Shown here one piece after another: positions 33,175 through 42,741 of a stretch of DNA of 43,195 bases. Below the pieces are notes generated by a model, which worked only from the letters and a program-made list of their open reading frames with translations, was not told the DNA's origin and ran no database searches. Origin of the DNA: Deltaproteobacteria bacterium. GTDB taxonomy: Bacteria > Desulfobacterota > Dissulfuribacteria > Dissulfuribacterales > UBA5754. Within the stretch, counting starts at the first letter, position 1; every line of letters begins with the position of its first letter. The stretch is taken from assembly GCA_036574075.1 (NCBI GenBank), contig JAINCN010000064.1, positions 1-43,195 on the forward strand, written 5' to 3'. Position numbers and translations under genes: made by a program.

Positions 33175-35325
33175 ATGTCCTTTCCCATTCGGAAGAAGGA
33201 AGGTCCGGAGACCAGGGCCTGGGGGGCGCGATCCCTCATCGTCGTCCTTCTTTCCGCCTGCCTTTTTGTCACCCTGGTAACCGGTGGCCTTATCGTCGGG
33301 TATCTCTCCCTCGGGCTCCCGGATATCGAGAGCCTCAAGAGGTATCGGCCGCCGGTCGTCACCGAGGTCCTCGACAAGGATTTCCGCCCGCTCGCTTACT
33401 GGTATGAGGAAAGGCGGTGGTATGTCCCGCTGGACCGCATGCCCAGCAACATGATCTATGCCATCCTCGCTGCGGAGGATGCCCGTTTTTATGAACACCC
33501 CGGCATCGATTTTTTCGGGGTCATTCGGGCCGTACTCCGGAACGTGGAGGCAGGGGAAATCGTTCAGGGTGCGAGCACCATCACCCAGCAGGTGACACGT
33601 GCGCTCCTCCTCACCCCGGAGAAGAGTTGGGTCAGAAAGATCAAGGAGGCGGTCCTTGCCTGGCAGATCGATGGAACCCTCACCAAGGACGAGATCCTCA
33701 CCATATATCTCAACCAGACCTATTTCGGCCATGGCGCCTATGGAGTGGAAGCGGCTGCGCGGACCTATTTCAACAAGCACGCCATTGACCTTTCCCTTGC
33801 AGAATGTGCCCTTATTGCAGGTCTTCCCCAGGCCCCGAGCCGCTACGATCCGTTCCGCAACCTGGAAGCGGCCCGTGCGCGTCAGCACTACGTACTGAGA
33901 CGCATGGCTGATGAGGGGTTTGTATCCGCTGATGAGGCTGCTGTAGCAGCCTCATCCGAGCTTGTCTTACAGTCCGAGGAACTTCTTCCCCCGCCAGGGT
34001 CCGGATATTTTCTCGCCGAGGTGCGAAAGGATCTCGAGGCGCGCTACGGTAGAAAAAGGTTGCTCACAGATGGACTTACTGTTGTCACGACCCTGGACAG
34101 CGAGTGGCAGTACCGGGCCCATGCGGCCCTGAACAGAGGGATCGCGGCCGTTCTGAAGAGGCATCCCGGAGATAAGGACCTCGCTGCTTCGCTCCAGGGC
34201 GCCCTCGTGGCCATGGAGCTCGAAACCGGTGCGGTTAGGGCCCTTGTCGGTGGACGGGATTTTGAGACCACCCAATTCAACTTCGCGACTCAAGGGAAGA
34301 TGCAGCCCGGATCCGCCTTCAAACCCATCGTATATGCGGCGGCCATGGCCAAGGGGGCCATCAACCCGAGGACGGTCCTCACGGACGAACCGGTGGCATT
34401 TCCTGGGTCGGGGAGGGGTGACTACTGGCGTCCATCGAACTACGACGGACAGTTCCTCGGCCCGATCACGGTCCGCACGGCCCTTATCCTTTCCCGTAAC
34501 ATCATCTCTGTCAAGATCGCAGACATGATCGGGACGCGACCCATAGTGGACCTTGCCCATGCCATGGGGATAACCGTTCCGCTTGCGCAGGACCTTACCC
34601 TCTCCCTGGGATCGACGGCCGTGCCCCTGAGCCAGATGGTCCAGGCGTACAGCGCCTTCCCCAATGGGGGCAAGAGCGTCGAGCCACGCCTCATTCGATA
34701 TGTCAGGGATCAGGACGGACGGATCCTCGAGTGTATGCGGACTGTCAGACACGAGGCCCTTGATCCGGTGACAGCCTATCAGATGGTGAGTCTCCTCCAG
34801 GGGGTCGTGCAGGAAGGGACAGGGGCCGCGGCCCGGGCACTCGGCCTTCCCTGCGGTGGAAAGACCGGCACATCAAACGATTTTCGTGATGCCTGGTTCA
34901 TCGGATTTACCCCAGAGATCGTGGCTGGCGTGTGGATCGGACGGGAGGACAGGAAACCCATCGGCTCGAAGGAAACAGGGGGAAGGGTGGCCTGTCCCAT
35001 CTGGACCGACTTCATGTCGGTCACCAAGACGAGTTCGGCAAGAGCGGATTTTCCCATCCCGGCCGGGGTCGCCATCGTTCAGGTGGACAAGGAGACCGGA
35101 ATGTTTATGGATCCGGACATGGGGGATGGGGTGTCCCAACCGGTTTGGGAGGCCGTCAGGGATGAGGAACTCGCCATGAGGGAACGGACACCGAGTGCGT
35201 CAGAGGCCGAGACCAGCCAGGAAGCCGCCGCCCCCGGGCATGACCAAGAGATCCTGAACCGGGGCGAGCGTGGGAAGGGTATCCCGGGCTGGATCAGGCG
35301 CCTCGACGACCTTTTTTTCAGGTAG
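33175..35325 (+). CDS. mrcA: Penicillin-binding protein 1A (class A, bifunctional)
   Basis: Peptidoglycan glycosyltransferase and transpeptidase. The 716 residues have an N-terminal cytoplasmic tail and one membrane helix (about 20-45). The GT51 domain has the catalytic E101 in AAEDARFYEHPG and the motifs GASTITQQ and EILTIYLNQTYFG. The transpeptidase domain has S380 in PGSAFK, S440-R-N and K563-T-G (GGKTGTSNDFRDAWFIGF). It lacks the inserted OB domain of E. coli PBP1A, hence the shorter length. No good ribosome site precedes the ATG at 33175. The last 8 bp overlap the convergent CBS-ACT gene. Confidence 0.94.
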   Translation: MSFPIRKKEGPETRAWGARSLIVVLLSACLFVTLVTGGLIVGYLSLGLPDIESLKRYRPPVVTEVLDKDFRPLAYWYEERRWYVPLDRMPSNMIYAILAAEDARFYEHPGIDFFGVIRAVLRNVEAGEIVQGASTITQQVTRALLLTPEKSWVRKIKEAVLAWQIDGTLTKDEILTIYLNQTYFGHGAYGVEAAARTYFNKHAIDLSLAECALIAGLPQAPSRYDPFRNLEAARARQHYVLRRMADEGFVSADEAAVAASSELVLQSEELLPPPGSGYFLAEVRKDLEARYGRKRLLTDGLTVVTTLDSEWQYRAHAALNRGIAAVLKRHPGDKDLAASLQGALVAMELETGAVRALVGGRDFETTQFNFATQGKMQPGSAFKPIVYAAAMAKGAINPRTVLTDEPVAFPGSGRGDYWRPSNYDGQFLGPITVRTALILSRNIISVKIADMIGTRPIVDLAHAMGITVPLAQDLTLSLGSTAVPLSQMVQAYSAFPNGGKSVEPRLIRYVRDQDGRILECMRTVRHEALDPVTAYQMVSLLQGVVQEGTGAAARALGLPCGGKTGTSNDFRDAWFIGFTPEIVAGVWIGREDRKPIGSKETGGRVACPIWTDFMSVTKTSSARADFPIPAGVAIVQVDKETGMFMDPDMGDGVSQPVWEAVRDEELAMRERTPSASEAETSQEAAAPGHDQEILNRGERGKGIPGWIRRLDDLFFR

Positions 35326-36013
35326 TAGTCGGCCGCGATCTTTTGGGAAGGTCGCTCAGGTCTTCCCTGTTCACGTAGAGAACGCGGTATTCCTTTTTGA
35401 GATCGCTGACAAGGGCATCGAGTGCGTCATCCGGCATTTCCTTGATGCGGATATAGGCCTCTTTCCGGCCAGGGGGGACGTGATCGACGCTCGTAAGGAC
35501 GCTCACGATTCGGGCATTGTGGGTGCGGATGGTGTTCAGGAGCTTATTGAGGACCCCCGAGCGGTCTTCGATGTCACAGGCTAACTGGATAGGGCCGCGA
35601 TAGATTCCGGTGATGCTTACCATGACCTTGAATACGTCCGTTTGGGTGATGAGACCCACGACGTGTCTATTTTCATCTACGACTGGCAGGCCTGAGATCC
35701 TGTTGTCAAGCATGATGACCGCGGCCTTTTCCACAGAATCGTTTTCCCGGATGGTCAGGGGATTGGCGGTCATGATGTCCTTGGCCTTGACCTCTGAGAG
35801 GAGGTAGTAAAGCTCGTGGACGTCGAGGGACGTGGCCTTGGAAGGGGCAGCCTCCTTGATGTCTCTGTCGCTGATGATGCCGACGAGCCGGTTGTTCCTG
35901 ACTACAGGGATCCTTCGTATACCGTGTTCCTTCATGAGCTGGGTTGCCTTCATGATCGAGGTCTCTTCCTCGATCACGATGGGTTTTGCCGCCATCCATT
36001 CTTTTACAAGCAT
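35318..36013 (-). CDS. CBS-pair and ACT domain protein (AcuB-like)
   Basis: 231 residues: CBS domain 1 (about 1-60, MLVKEWMAAKPIVIEEETS and IRRIPVVRNNRLVGIISDRD), CBS domain 2 (about 75-130, KAKDIMTANPLTIREN and GLPVVDENRHVVGLITQTD) and an ACT-like domain (about 140-205, IQLACDIEDRSGVLNKLLNTI). CBS pairs bind adenine nucleotides and ACT domains bind small effectors such as amino acids, so it is likely an energy or metabolite sensor. AcuB-type proteins have this layout, but their targets are mostly unknown. The start has a strong AGGAGGACCGC ribosome site. Confidence 0.85.
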   Translation of the reverse strand: MLVKEWMAAKPIVIEEETSIMKATQLMKEHGIRRIPVVRNNRLVGIISDRDIKEAAPSKATSLDVHELYYLLSEVKAKDIMTANPLTIRENDSVEKAAVIMLDNRISGLPVVDENRHVVGLITQTDVFKVMVSITGIYRGPIQLACDIEDRSGVLNKLLNTIRTHNARIVSVLTSVDHVPPGRKEAYIRIKEMPDDALDALVSDLKKEYRVLYVNREDLSDLPKRSRPTTT

Positions 36014-36192
36014 GCGGTCCTCCTCATAAACATCCCGATGAAACGGGGGCTTTCCCTATCAACATGGGACGGGTTCATGAATCACGTTTGTACCCGATGT
36101 CCGAGTGAGGTAATCAGAAGGGCATCTCCGTGTCAAGGAATGGCCCTGCCTTTGATAAGGATTTCAAAAAGGGGGGATGGATATCCTGGAAT

Positions 36193-36384
36193 TTATTGGT
36201 TTGCGATTTCCTGGCAATCCTCCCGCCAGCAGCAATCCATCTGGCCGCAGTGGAGAATTTTAGTATAACACGGATCGTGTCCTTCTGCTTTCTGGATGGC
36301 CCATATGAGTTCGGTCTTTTTGAGTCGAGAATAATTCTTGATTCCCAAGGCCTTTGCGCGCGACTGAATCTCCTTGACGTTCAT
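36193..36384 (-). CDS. Small Rho-N/SAP-like protein
   Basis: A 63-residue protein. The N-terminal half (MNVKEIQSRAKALGIKNYSR, then LKKTELIWAIQKAEG) is a Rho-N or SAP-like helix-extended-helix domain, a nucleic-acid-binding fold. The C-terminal half has four cysteines (DPCYTK, LHCGQMDCCWREDC). Proteins of this plan are common in Desulfobacterota and Geobacter relatives, with no known function. The ATG at 36384 is preferred over a longer frame that runs into repeat copy 3, because AAGGAGAACAGGCC lies just before it. Confidence 0.8.
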   Translation of the reverse strand: MNVKEIQSRAKALGIKNYSRLKKTELIWAIQKAEGHDPCYTKILHCGQMDCCWREDCQEIANQ

Positions 36385-36427
36385 GGCCTGTTCTCCTTGT
36401 GAGAATCTTTGTCGGTGATATCTGCCA

Positions 36428-36456
36428 TCCTTATGTCTGTTAGGAAATATTGTCAA
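36428..36456 (-). promoter_or_regulatory. Candidate promoter for the Rho-N-like gene
   Basis: On the minus strand a perfect TTGACA (36456-36451) is followed after 17 bp by TAAGGA, a poor -10. It lies about 45-70 nt before the start at 36384 and just outside repeat copy 3. Confidence 0.3.
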
Positions 36457-36483
36457 GGCAAGAGGCCGGTCCAGTTGCCCGGC

Positions 36484-36616
36484 AGAATAAGCCGACGGCA
36501 GGGGTATTTGTGAAGTGAGGCGCCCATGGATGGGGCTCGAACGGCAAATCCGCCCCCATGGACGGGGGCTATTTGCCGCACGAAACAAATACCCCGGCCG
36601 TCGGCCCCACGGATTC
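36484..36616. repeat. Palindromic intergenic repeat, copy 3 (left end lost)
   Basis: The centre and right part match copy 2 closely (GGGGTATTTGTGAAGTGAGG, CGGCAAATCCGCCCCC, ACAAATACCCCGGCCGTCGG). It ends CCACGGATTC. The left 35 bp or so that begin GAATCCGTGAG elsewhere are replaced by unrelated sequence. It lies between the divergent Rho-N-like gene and nrdD, upstream of the nrdD promoter. With the regulatory sites it accounts for most of the 386-bp gap 36385-36770. Confidence 0.85.
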
Positions 36617-36685
36617 AGGAATGCATCAGTCGAGGAGATGAAACGGGTCGCTGAGGCGAGCCGGAACTGAGGGTTTGCGGAAAGA

Positions 36686-36714
36686 TTGACGATGTCATGG
36701 ATATACGATATATA
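36686..36714 (+). promoter_or_regulatory. nrdD promoter
   Basis: TTGACG (36686-36691), 17-bp spacer, TATATA (36709-36714). This is a near-consensus housekeeping promoter. It lies 57 nt before the nrdD start. The -10 lies inside the first NrdR box, so repressor binding would block it. Confidence 0.65.
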
Positions 36715-36749
36715 GCGTTCTTGGTGAGAGCTAATTCTAAATATTGTAT
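36703..36749 (+). promoter_or_regulatory. Paired NrdR boxes upstream of nrdD
   Basis: Box 1 ATACGATATATAGCGT (36703-36718) and box 2 ATTCTAAATATTGTAT (36734-36749) match the recalled NrdR consensus (acaCwAtATaTwGtgt) at 13 and 12 of 16 positions. Their starts are 31 bp apart, the usual three-turn spacing. Box 1 covers the -10 element. NrdR represses ribonucleotide reductase genes when dATP is high. Confidence 0.7.
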
Positions 36750-36770
36750 TTCATCAAAAGGAGGATGCCA

Positions 36771-38930
36771 GTGACGACACCAGAGACCGCTCCAGCCCGC
36801 GCCCTTTCCGGCGTATTCGACAGGATAGCAAAAAGGGACGGCCGGATCGTTCCTTTCGAGCACTCCAAGATCACGGCGGCTATTCTAAAGGCCGGCAGGG
36901 CCACCGGCGAATTCGAGGAGGCAGAGGCGCGACGGCTTTCCATCCGTGTCCTGACCCTTGCCCAGACGGTATTCGGGGAAGATATCCCCAGTGTGGAGGC
37001 CATCCAGGACCTCGTGGAGGAGGTCCTCCTCGCCTCTCCGTTCAAGAAGACGGCTAAGGCTTACATACTGTACAGAGATAGCCACGCCCGGATCCGGGAG
37101 ATGGTCGAGAAGGCGGACATGGACCTCATCGAGCAGTATCTCGGCCGTCTCGATTGGAAGGTAAAGGAAAACAGCAACATGTCCTATTCCCTTCAGGGTC
37201 TTAACAACTACATCTCAAGCGAGATCACGAAGGTCTATTGGCTGAACAAGATCTACACGCCAGAGGTGAGGGCGGCGCATATCGCAGGTGACATACACAT
37301 CCATGACCTTGGCCTTCTTTCCGTCTACTGCGTGGGATGGGACCTGGAAGATCTCCTCCTCTCCGGTTTCCGGGGGGCGCCCGGCAAGGCGGAAAGCTCT
37401 CCGGCCCGTCATTTCCGAAGCGCCCTTGGCCAGGTTGTGAACTTCTTCTACACCCTCCAGGGGGAGGCGGCCGGGGCCCAGGCGTTTGCCAATTTCGACA
37501 CCCTCCTTGCCCCATTCATTCGATATGACGGCCTTTCCCGCCGCGAGGTCAAACAGGCACTCCAGGAATTCGTCTTCAACCTGAACGTCCCGACCCGGGT
37601 GGGCTTTCAGACCCCATTCACCAACCTTACCATGGATCTGGAGCCCCCTCCTCACCTGAGGGACAGGCCTGTCATCGTGGGAGGCGAGTACCAGAAGGAG
37701 ACATACGGCGAGTTCGGAAAGGAGATGGATACACTGAACGAGGCGTTTCTCGAGGTGATGGCCGAGGGGGATGCCAGGGGCCGAGTATTTACGTTCCCCA
37801 TCCCTACGTACAACATCACGAAGGATTTCGACTGGGAGAATCCCGGCCTTTCCATGCTCTGGAAGGCCACAGCCAGATACGGCATCCCCTATTTTGCAAA
37901 TTTCGTCAACTCGGACATGTCGCCGGATGACGCCCGTTCTATGTGCTGCCGCCTGAGGCTCGACGTCCGAAAGCTCGAAAAGAGGGGGGGAGGGCTTTTC
38001 GGCGCCAAGCCACTAACGGGTTCCATCGGGGTTGTGACCATAAACATGCCTGCCATCGGCTATCAGGCGAAGAACGAGACGGAATTCCTTGCAAGGCTCG
38101 AACGCATGATGGAGATCGCCAGGACAAGTCTTGAGACTAAGCGGAAGGTTCTTGAGCGCTTTACAGAGCAAGGACTTTATCCATATACGAGCTATTATCT
38201 CAGGGACGTAAAGGCAAGGTTCGGACGGTACTGGAGCAATCACTTCTCCACCATCGGGCTCATAGGAATGAACGAGGCCTGCCTGAATTTCCTCGGAAAG
38301 GACCTGACGCACCCGGATTCCGTAGCCTTTACGGCCCGGGTGCTCGATTTTATGCGGGATCGGCTTACGATCTTCCAGGAGGAAACTGGGAATCTCTACA
38401 ACCTGGAGGCCACACCTGGGGAGGGAACGGCCTACAGGCTCGCCCGCATTGACCAGCGACGTTTTCCCGATATCAAGGTGGAAAATGCGCAGAGGACCGG
38501 GATCCCGTTCTATACGAATTCCACCCATGCACCGGTGAATTTCACTGACGACGTAATCCGCGTCCTCGATCTCCAGGAGCCCCTCCAGTCCCGATACACT
38601 GGGGGGACGGTGCTCCATGTCTTTCTCGGGGAGGCGGTGCCGGATCCGGCAAGTGTCAGGGAGTTTGTGAAGATGGTTTGCCGGAACTATTCCCTTCCGT
38701 ATTTTACTCTCACCCCGTCCTTTTCCATCTGCCACGATCACGGCTATATAAGCGGTGAACATCCCTCGTGCCCGCACTGCGGAAAGGAGACGGAGGTCTA
38801 TTCCAGGGTCGTGGGGTATCTAAGACCGGTGAATCAGTGGAACGACGGCAAACAGGCGGAGTTTTCCTTAAGGACCCGGTTCCGTCTTCCGGAACAATGC
38901 ATCAAGGAGCAAAAGAATCGAGCCGGCTGA
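36771..38930 (+). CDS. nrdD: Anaerobic ribonucleoside-triphosphate reductase
   Basis: Glycyl-radical enzyme that makes deoxyribonucleotides without oxygen. The 719 residues contain an N-terminal ATP-cone regulatory domain (KRDGRIVPFEHSKITAAIL, about 15-105), the catalytic barrel (HIHDLGLLSVYCVGWDLEDL, LNVPTRVGFQTPFTN, YYLRDVKARFGRYWSNHFST) and a C-terminal metal-site region (HPSCPHCGKETEV). The glycyl-radical loop is RVVGYLRPVNQWNDGK. The start is taken as GTG 36771, 6 nt after AAAGGAGG. An in-frame ATG at 36765 would touch the ribosome site. It overlaps nrdG by 1 nt. NrdR sites lie upstream. Confidence 0.95.
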   Translation: MTTPETAPARALSGVFDRIAKRDGRIVPFEHSKITAAILKAGRATGEFEEAEARRLSIRVLTLAQTVFGEDIPSVEAIQDLVEEVLLASPFKKTAKAYILYRDSHARIREMVEKADMDLIEQYLGRLDWKVKENSNMSYSLQGLNNYISSEITKVYWLNKIYTPEVRAAHIAGDIHIHDLGLLSVYCVGWDLEDLLLSGFRGAPGKAESSPARHFRSALGQVVNFFYTLQGEAAGAQAFANFDTLLAPFIRYDGLSRREVKQALQEFVFNLNVPTRVGFQTPFTNLTMDLEPPPHLRDRPVIVGGEYQKETYGEFGKEMDTLNEAFLEVMAEGDARGRVFTFPIPTYNITKDFDWENPGLSMLWKATARYGIPYFANFVNSDMSPDDARSMCCRLRLDVRKLEKRGGGLFGAKPLTGSIGVVTINMPAIGYQAKNETEFLARLERMMEIARTSLETKRKVLERFTEQGLYPYTSYYLRDVKARFGRYWSNHFSTIGLIGMNEACLNFLGKDLTHPDSVAFTARVLDFMRDRLTIFQEETGNLYNLEATPGEGTAYRLARIDQRRFPDIKVENAQRTGIPFYTNSTHAPVNFTDDVIRVLDLQEPLQSRYTGGTVLHVFLGEAVPDPASVREFVKMVCRNYSLPYFTLTPSFSICHDHGYISGEHPSCPHCGKETEVYSRVVGYLRPVNQWNDGKQAEFSLRTRFRLPEQCIKEQKNRAG

Positions 38931-39517
38931 TGAAAATAGGCGGATTTCAGCCCTTTACGCTCACCGATTATCCTGGAGAGGTTGCGGCCGTGGTCTTCAC
39001 CCAGGGTTGCAACCTCCGCTGCCCATTTTGCCACAACAAGGGCCTTCTTGAGGCCGGATCGGGTACGGACGAAGAATTCAAGTGTATCCTGGATTTTCTC
39101 CGAGAGAGGAAGGGGATCCTCACGGGCGTTGTCGTAACCGGGGGCGAGCCCACCATTCAGAAAGATCTGGGCAAGTTCCTCCTGTCCATCAAAAGGCTCG
39201 ATTACAAGGTGAAGCTCGACACCAACGGAAGCATGCCAGAAGTCCTGAGGGGGCTTTTGGGTGCAGGCATTCCAGACTACGTGGCCATGGACGTGAAGGC
39301 CCCATGGACGAAATACAATCTCGCGACCGGCAGGGATTGGGGCGTGGAGGCGTTTCAGGAGTCTGTCGATCTTATCGCGACGTCCGGGATCCGCCACCAT
39401 TTTCGGACCACTTTGGTCCCTGGGCTCATCGAAGGCGACGACATCGAGGTCATCAGAAAGGCCCTGCCCCGCGGGTCCCGACACGTGGTCCAACCCTACT
39501 GGGACCCTAAGGTCTGA
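38930..39517 (+). CDS. nrdG: Anaerobic ribonucleotide reductase activase
   Basis: Radical SAM enzyme that puts the glycyl radical on NrdD. The 195 residues have C27-x3-C31-x2-C34 (QGCNLRCPFCHN), GVVVTGGEPTIQ, and KLDTNGSMPEVL followed by DYVAMDVKAPW. This is the longer activase form that begins IGGFQPFTLTDYPGEV. The ATG at 38930 shares a base with the nrdD stop (TGATG), so translation is coupled. The frame extends upstream into nrdD, but that part is only a shadow. Confidence 0.93.
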   Translation: MKIGGFQPFTLTDYPGEVAAVVFTQGCNLRCPFCHNKGLLEAGSGTDEEFKCILDFLRERKGILTGVVVTGGEPTIQKDLGKFLLSIKRLDYKVKLDTNGSMPEVLRGLLGAGIPDYVAMDVKAPWTKYNLATGRDWGVEAFQESVDLIATSGIRHHFRTTLVPGLIEGDDIEVIRKALPRGSRHVVQPYWDPKV

Positions 39518-39553
39518 CATGGATAGGCGGACAAGCAGGATGCGGTGAATAAA

Positions 39554-39934
39554 TCAGGCCGGGTCGGTATCTCGTCTTGCGGACTTTGTGGTGACATAAG
39601 GCCGCAGGGCAGCGAGGTGTTTGACCCCTATGGACGGGGAAAGGAGGAGATCCTCGGTGACGAGAAAGAATCCGAGGTCGCAACGGAGCTTAAGGATGGC
39701 CTCTGCGCGTTTTTCTCCTATCCCCGGAAGATCCGTCAGTTCCTCGAAAGACGCGGAATTGAGGTCAATCGGGCGAAAGACCCCATCAGTGTGGACGCGG
39801 TATTCAGGGGGCGGCGCAGGCCGACCACTCATCCGGGAAGCGCCATGACGGACCAGCACAAGGCATGCAGCCAAAAGGACCGCAGCAAGGACGCGCCCTA
39901 CAGGAAATGGCGCCTCAGCTATCTCCCTTTTCAT
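39554..39934 (-). CDS. ComEA-like helix-hairpin-helix protein
   Basis: A 126-residue protein with an N-terminal membrane helix (about 12-28, [17 protein letters not shown]) and a C-terminal DNA-binding helix-hairpin-helix pair ([20 protein letters not shown] and [12 protein letters not shown]). ComEA proteins bind incoming DNA during natural transformation, and short relatives are widespread in bacteria with no known competence. It is last in the minus-strand operon. The chosen ATG at 39934 overlaps the end of cimA by 20 nt; no strong ribosome site is visible, consistent with coupling to cimA. Confidence 0.8.
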   Translation of the reverse strand: MKREIAEAPFPVGRVLAAVLLAACLVLVRHGASRMSGRPAPPPEYRVHTDGVFRPIDLNSASFEELTDLPGIGEKRAEAILKLRCDLGFFLVTEDLLLSPSIGVKHLAALRPYVTTKSARRDTDPA

Positions 39935-41504
39935 TTTTGAGGAGCTTATAACGGATCCCGTCCACAAGGGCCTGCCAGCTTGCCTCTATGATGTCATGGG
40001 AGAGCCCGACCGTTCCCCACTTGTCTTTTTCGTCTCGGGATTCGATGAGGACCCTTACGCGGGCGCCGGTTCCAGGGGTGCCGGGTAGAACCCGGACCTT
40101 GTAGTCGATGAGGCTTGTCTCACGAAGCTGGGGGTAAAATGCTTCGAGGGCCTTTCGAATGGCGTTGTCGAGGGCATTGACAGGGCCGTTTCCAACTGCC
40201 GCCGTGTGCGCTATCTCTCCCCCCACCCGGATCATGACCGTGGCCTCTGCCTGTGGAGGCTCATCCTCGCGGGTTTTCTGGTCGATGACACGAAACCCGA
40301 CGAGATCGAAATACTTCTTGCTCGTGCCCATGGCGCGCCGCATGAGGAGTTCGAAGGAGGCCTCGGCACCCTCGAACTGGAAGCCTTGGGCCTCGAGTTC
40401 CTTGAGCTGGGAGACCAGGTCGAGCAGGACAGGGTCGTGGCTGTCGAGGTCGAGGCCGAACTCGCGGGCCTTGGCAATGATGGTGCTCTTTCCCGAAAGG
40501 TCGGAGACGAGGATCCTCTGGACGTTTCCCACGAGCTCCGGGCGGATGTGTTCGTAGGTCTCGGGGTTTCTCTGGACCGCGCTCACATGTACCCCGCCCT
40601 TGTGGGCAAAGGCGCTCAGCCCCACGTAGGGCTGATACTTGTTGTGGCGTAGGTTGGCGATCTCTGTGATGTAGCGGGAGGTCTCAGTGAGCTTGGCGAG
40701 GTTCTCTCCCGCCTGGCACGTGTAGCCCATCTTGAGGACGAGGCCGGGGATGATGGAACAGAGGTTGGCGTTGCCGCAGCGCTCCCCGATTCCGTTCATG
40801 GTCCCCTGGATATGTGTTACGCCGGCCGTGACCGAAAGGAGGGAGTTCGCGACAGCGACGTCGGCGTCGTTGTGGCAGTGGATGCCGAGCTGGGTCTCGG
40901 GGCCGAGCCGTTCCCGAACAGTGCGTACGATCTCCACGAGCTCTGTCGGCAAGGTCCCGCCGTTCGTGTCGCAGAGTACGATGCACTCGGCCCCCGCTTG
41001 CTTGGCGCGCCGGACGGTCTCGATGGCGTAATCAGGGTTTGCCTTGTAGCCGTCAAAGAAGTGTTCTGCGTCGTAGAAGAGGGTCTCGACGCGCGGCCTG
41101 AGCCAGGAGAGGGAGTTTTCGATGAGTTCAAGGTTGCGCTCGAGGGAGATGCGAAGGGCGTCACGGACATGGATGTCCCAGGTCTTTCCGAAGATGGTGA
41201 CGACAGGAGTGCGGGCCGCGACCAAGGCCTGGAGATTTGAATCGTTCTCCGGCTCGTTCTTCGCCTGGTGCGTGCTACCGAAGGCAGTTATCCTCGCGTG
41301 TCGCAGGGAATAGTTTTGGATCTCTTTAAAGAACTGGACGTCCTTGGGGTTGGATCCTGGCCATCCTCCCTCGATGTAATCCACTCCGAGCCCGTCGAGT
41401 CGCACCGCGATTCTGAGCTTGTCCTCGACAGAAAGGGTGAAATCCTCTGCCTGGGTCCCATCTCTGAGGGTGGTGTCGTAGATCTCGATGCGACGGGTGG
41501 TCAT
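39915..41504 (-). CDS. cimA: (R)-citramalate synthase
   Basis: Condenses pyruvate with acetyl-CoA to citramalate, the threonine-independent route to isoleucine. The 529 residues have the catalytic barrel start [73 protein letters not shown], the metal-site [12 protein letters not shown] and [17 protein letters not shown]-terminal LeuA-type allosteric domain begins near residue 410. FGSTHQAKN and the HFFDGYK block separate it from 2-isopropylmalate synthase. The ATG directly abuts the lysC stop (TAAATG). It would use acetyl-CoA made by the CODH/ACS pathway. Confidence 0.93.
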   Translation of the reverse strand: MTTRRIEIYDTTLRDGTQAEDFTLSVEDKLRIAVRLDGLGVDYIEGGWPGSNPKDVQFFKEIQNYSLRHARITAFGSTHQAKNEPENDSNLQALVAARTPVVTIFGKTWDIHVRDALRISLERNLELIENSLSWLRPRVETLFYDAEHFFDGYKANPDYAIETVRRAKQAGAECIVLCDTNGGTLPTELVEIVRTVRERLGPETQLGIHCHNDADVAVANSLLSVTAGVTHIQGTMNGIGERCGNANLCSIIPGLVLKMGYTCQAGENLAKLTETSRYITEIANLRHNKYQPYVGLSAFAHKGGVHVSAVQRNPETYEHIRPELVGNVQRILVSDLSGKSTIIAKAREFGLDLDSHDPVLLDLVSQLKELEAQGFQFEGAEASFELLMRRAMGTSKKYFDLVGFRVIDQKTREDEPPQAEATVMIRVGGEIAHTAAVGNGPVNALDNAIRKALEAFYPQLRETSLIDYKVRVLPGTPGTGARVRVLIESRDEKDKWGTVGLSHDIIEASWQALVDGIRYKLLKNEKGDS

Positions 41505-42728
41505 TTAGGCGGCCGCCTTGTCCAGGCCGAATCCTTCGTGGAGGGCCCTGACGGCAAGTTCCGTGTATTTCTCGTCGATGACACAGGAGATCTTGATCTC
41601 AGAGGTGCTGATCATGAGGATGTTGATACCGTGGCTGGCGAGGATCTCGAACATCCTTGACGCAACACCTGCATGGGTGCGCATGCCCGCCCCCACGATG
41701 GAGACCTTGGCTATGTCCTTCTGCCCGAAGACCTTTTCCGCACCGATGGAGGTTGCAACCCCCTGGACGATCTCCAGGGCCTGTTCGTAGTCGCTTCGAG
41801 GAACGGTGAAGGTCATGTCCGTAATACCGCCTTCACGGGCGTTCTGGATGATCATGTCCACGCTGATGTTGGCGTCCGAAATGGGCTTGAAGATGGCGGC
41901 TGCGATCCCGGGCCTGTCAGGGACCTTGGTGATGGTGATGCGGGCCTCGTTCCTGCTGTATGTTACCCCTGAGACAAGGATCTTTTCCATGGTTTCATCC
42001 TCTCTTACCACATAAGTGCCTTCTGAATCGGAGAAACTGCTTCTCACGTGCAAAGGAACGCCGTAGAGCATGGCGATCTCGACGGAGCGTATCTCAAGGA
42101 CCTTTGCCCCGAGGCTTGCCATCTCCATCATCTCTTCATAGGTGATGCGCTGGATCTTGCGGGCGTTGGTGCAGACGTTCGGATCTGTAGTGTAGACCCC
42201 CTCCACGTCCGTGTAGATCTCGCATAGATCCGCGCCTACGGCCGCTGCTATAGCAACGGCGGTGGTGTCAGACCCGCCCCGGCCGAGTGTCGTTATGGCA
42301 CCGCTCTCCGTCACCCCCTGAAAGCCGGCGACCACGGGGATCTTGCCAGAGGCGAGGGCGGCCTTGAGCCGGTCGTTCGGGATCTCGGTGATGCGGGCCT
42401 TCGTATGGGAGTTGTCGGTCTTTATGGGGATCTGGTGGCCTAGAAAGGACTCGGACGGAAACCCGAGACGGCTTGCCGCCATGGCAAAGAGGCCGATCGT
42501 CACCTGCTCGCCGGTTGACATGACCACGTCGAGTTCCCGCGGGTCAGGACGATCCTGTATCTCCCTGGCAAGGGCGATGAGCCGGTTCGTCTCGCCCGCC
42601 ATGGCCGAGAGGACCACTATGACCTGGTTTCCTTCGCGAATCCGGTTCGTGACCCGTTCTGCGACCTTTTTGATCCGTTCGGTGTTGGCGACAGACGTGC
42701 CCCCATATTTCTGAACGATGAGCGCCAT
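41505..42728 (-). CDS. lysC: Aspartokinase
   Basis: Phosphorylates aspartate, the first step to lysine, threonine and methionine. The 407 residues begin MALIVQKYGGTSVANTERI (nucleotide site with K7). The kinase domain contains GFQGVTESGAITTLGRGGSD and TDVEGVYTTDPN. Two C-terminal ACT domains (about 265-405, ITKVPDRPGIAAAIFKPIS and SIVGAGMRTHAGVASRMF) give feedback control. The length fits the monofunctional aspartokinase of most bacteria. The ATG at 42728 follows a GAGGGAGAGGGAGCC ribosome site, 13 nt after the J-domain gene. Confidence 0.96.
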   Translation of the reverse strand: MALIVQKYGGTSVANTERIKKVAERVTNRIREGNQVIVVLSAMAGETNRLIALAREIQDRPDPRELDVVMSTGEQVTIGLFAMAASRLGFPSESFLGHQIPIKTDNSHTKARITEIPNDRLKAALASGKIPVVAGFQGVTESGAITTLGRGGSDTTAVAIAAAVGADLCEIYTDVEGVYTTDPNVCTNARKIQRITYEEMMEMASLGAKVLEIRSVEIAMLYGVPLHVRSSFSDSEGTYVVREDETMEKILVSGVTYSRNEARITITKVPDRPGIAAAIFKPISDANISVDMIIQNAREGGITDMTFTVPRSDYEQALEIVQGVATSIGAEKVFGQKDIAKVSIVGAGMRTHAGVASRMFEILASHGINILMISTSEIKISCVIDEKYTELAVRALHEGFGLDKAAA

Positions 42729-42741
42729 GGCTCCCTCTCCC

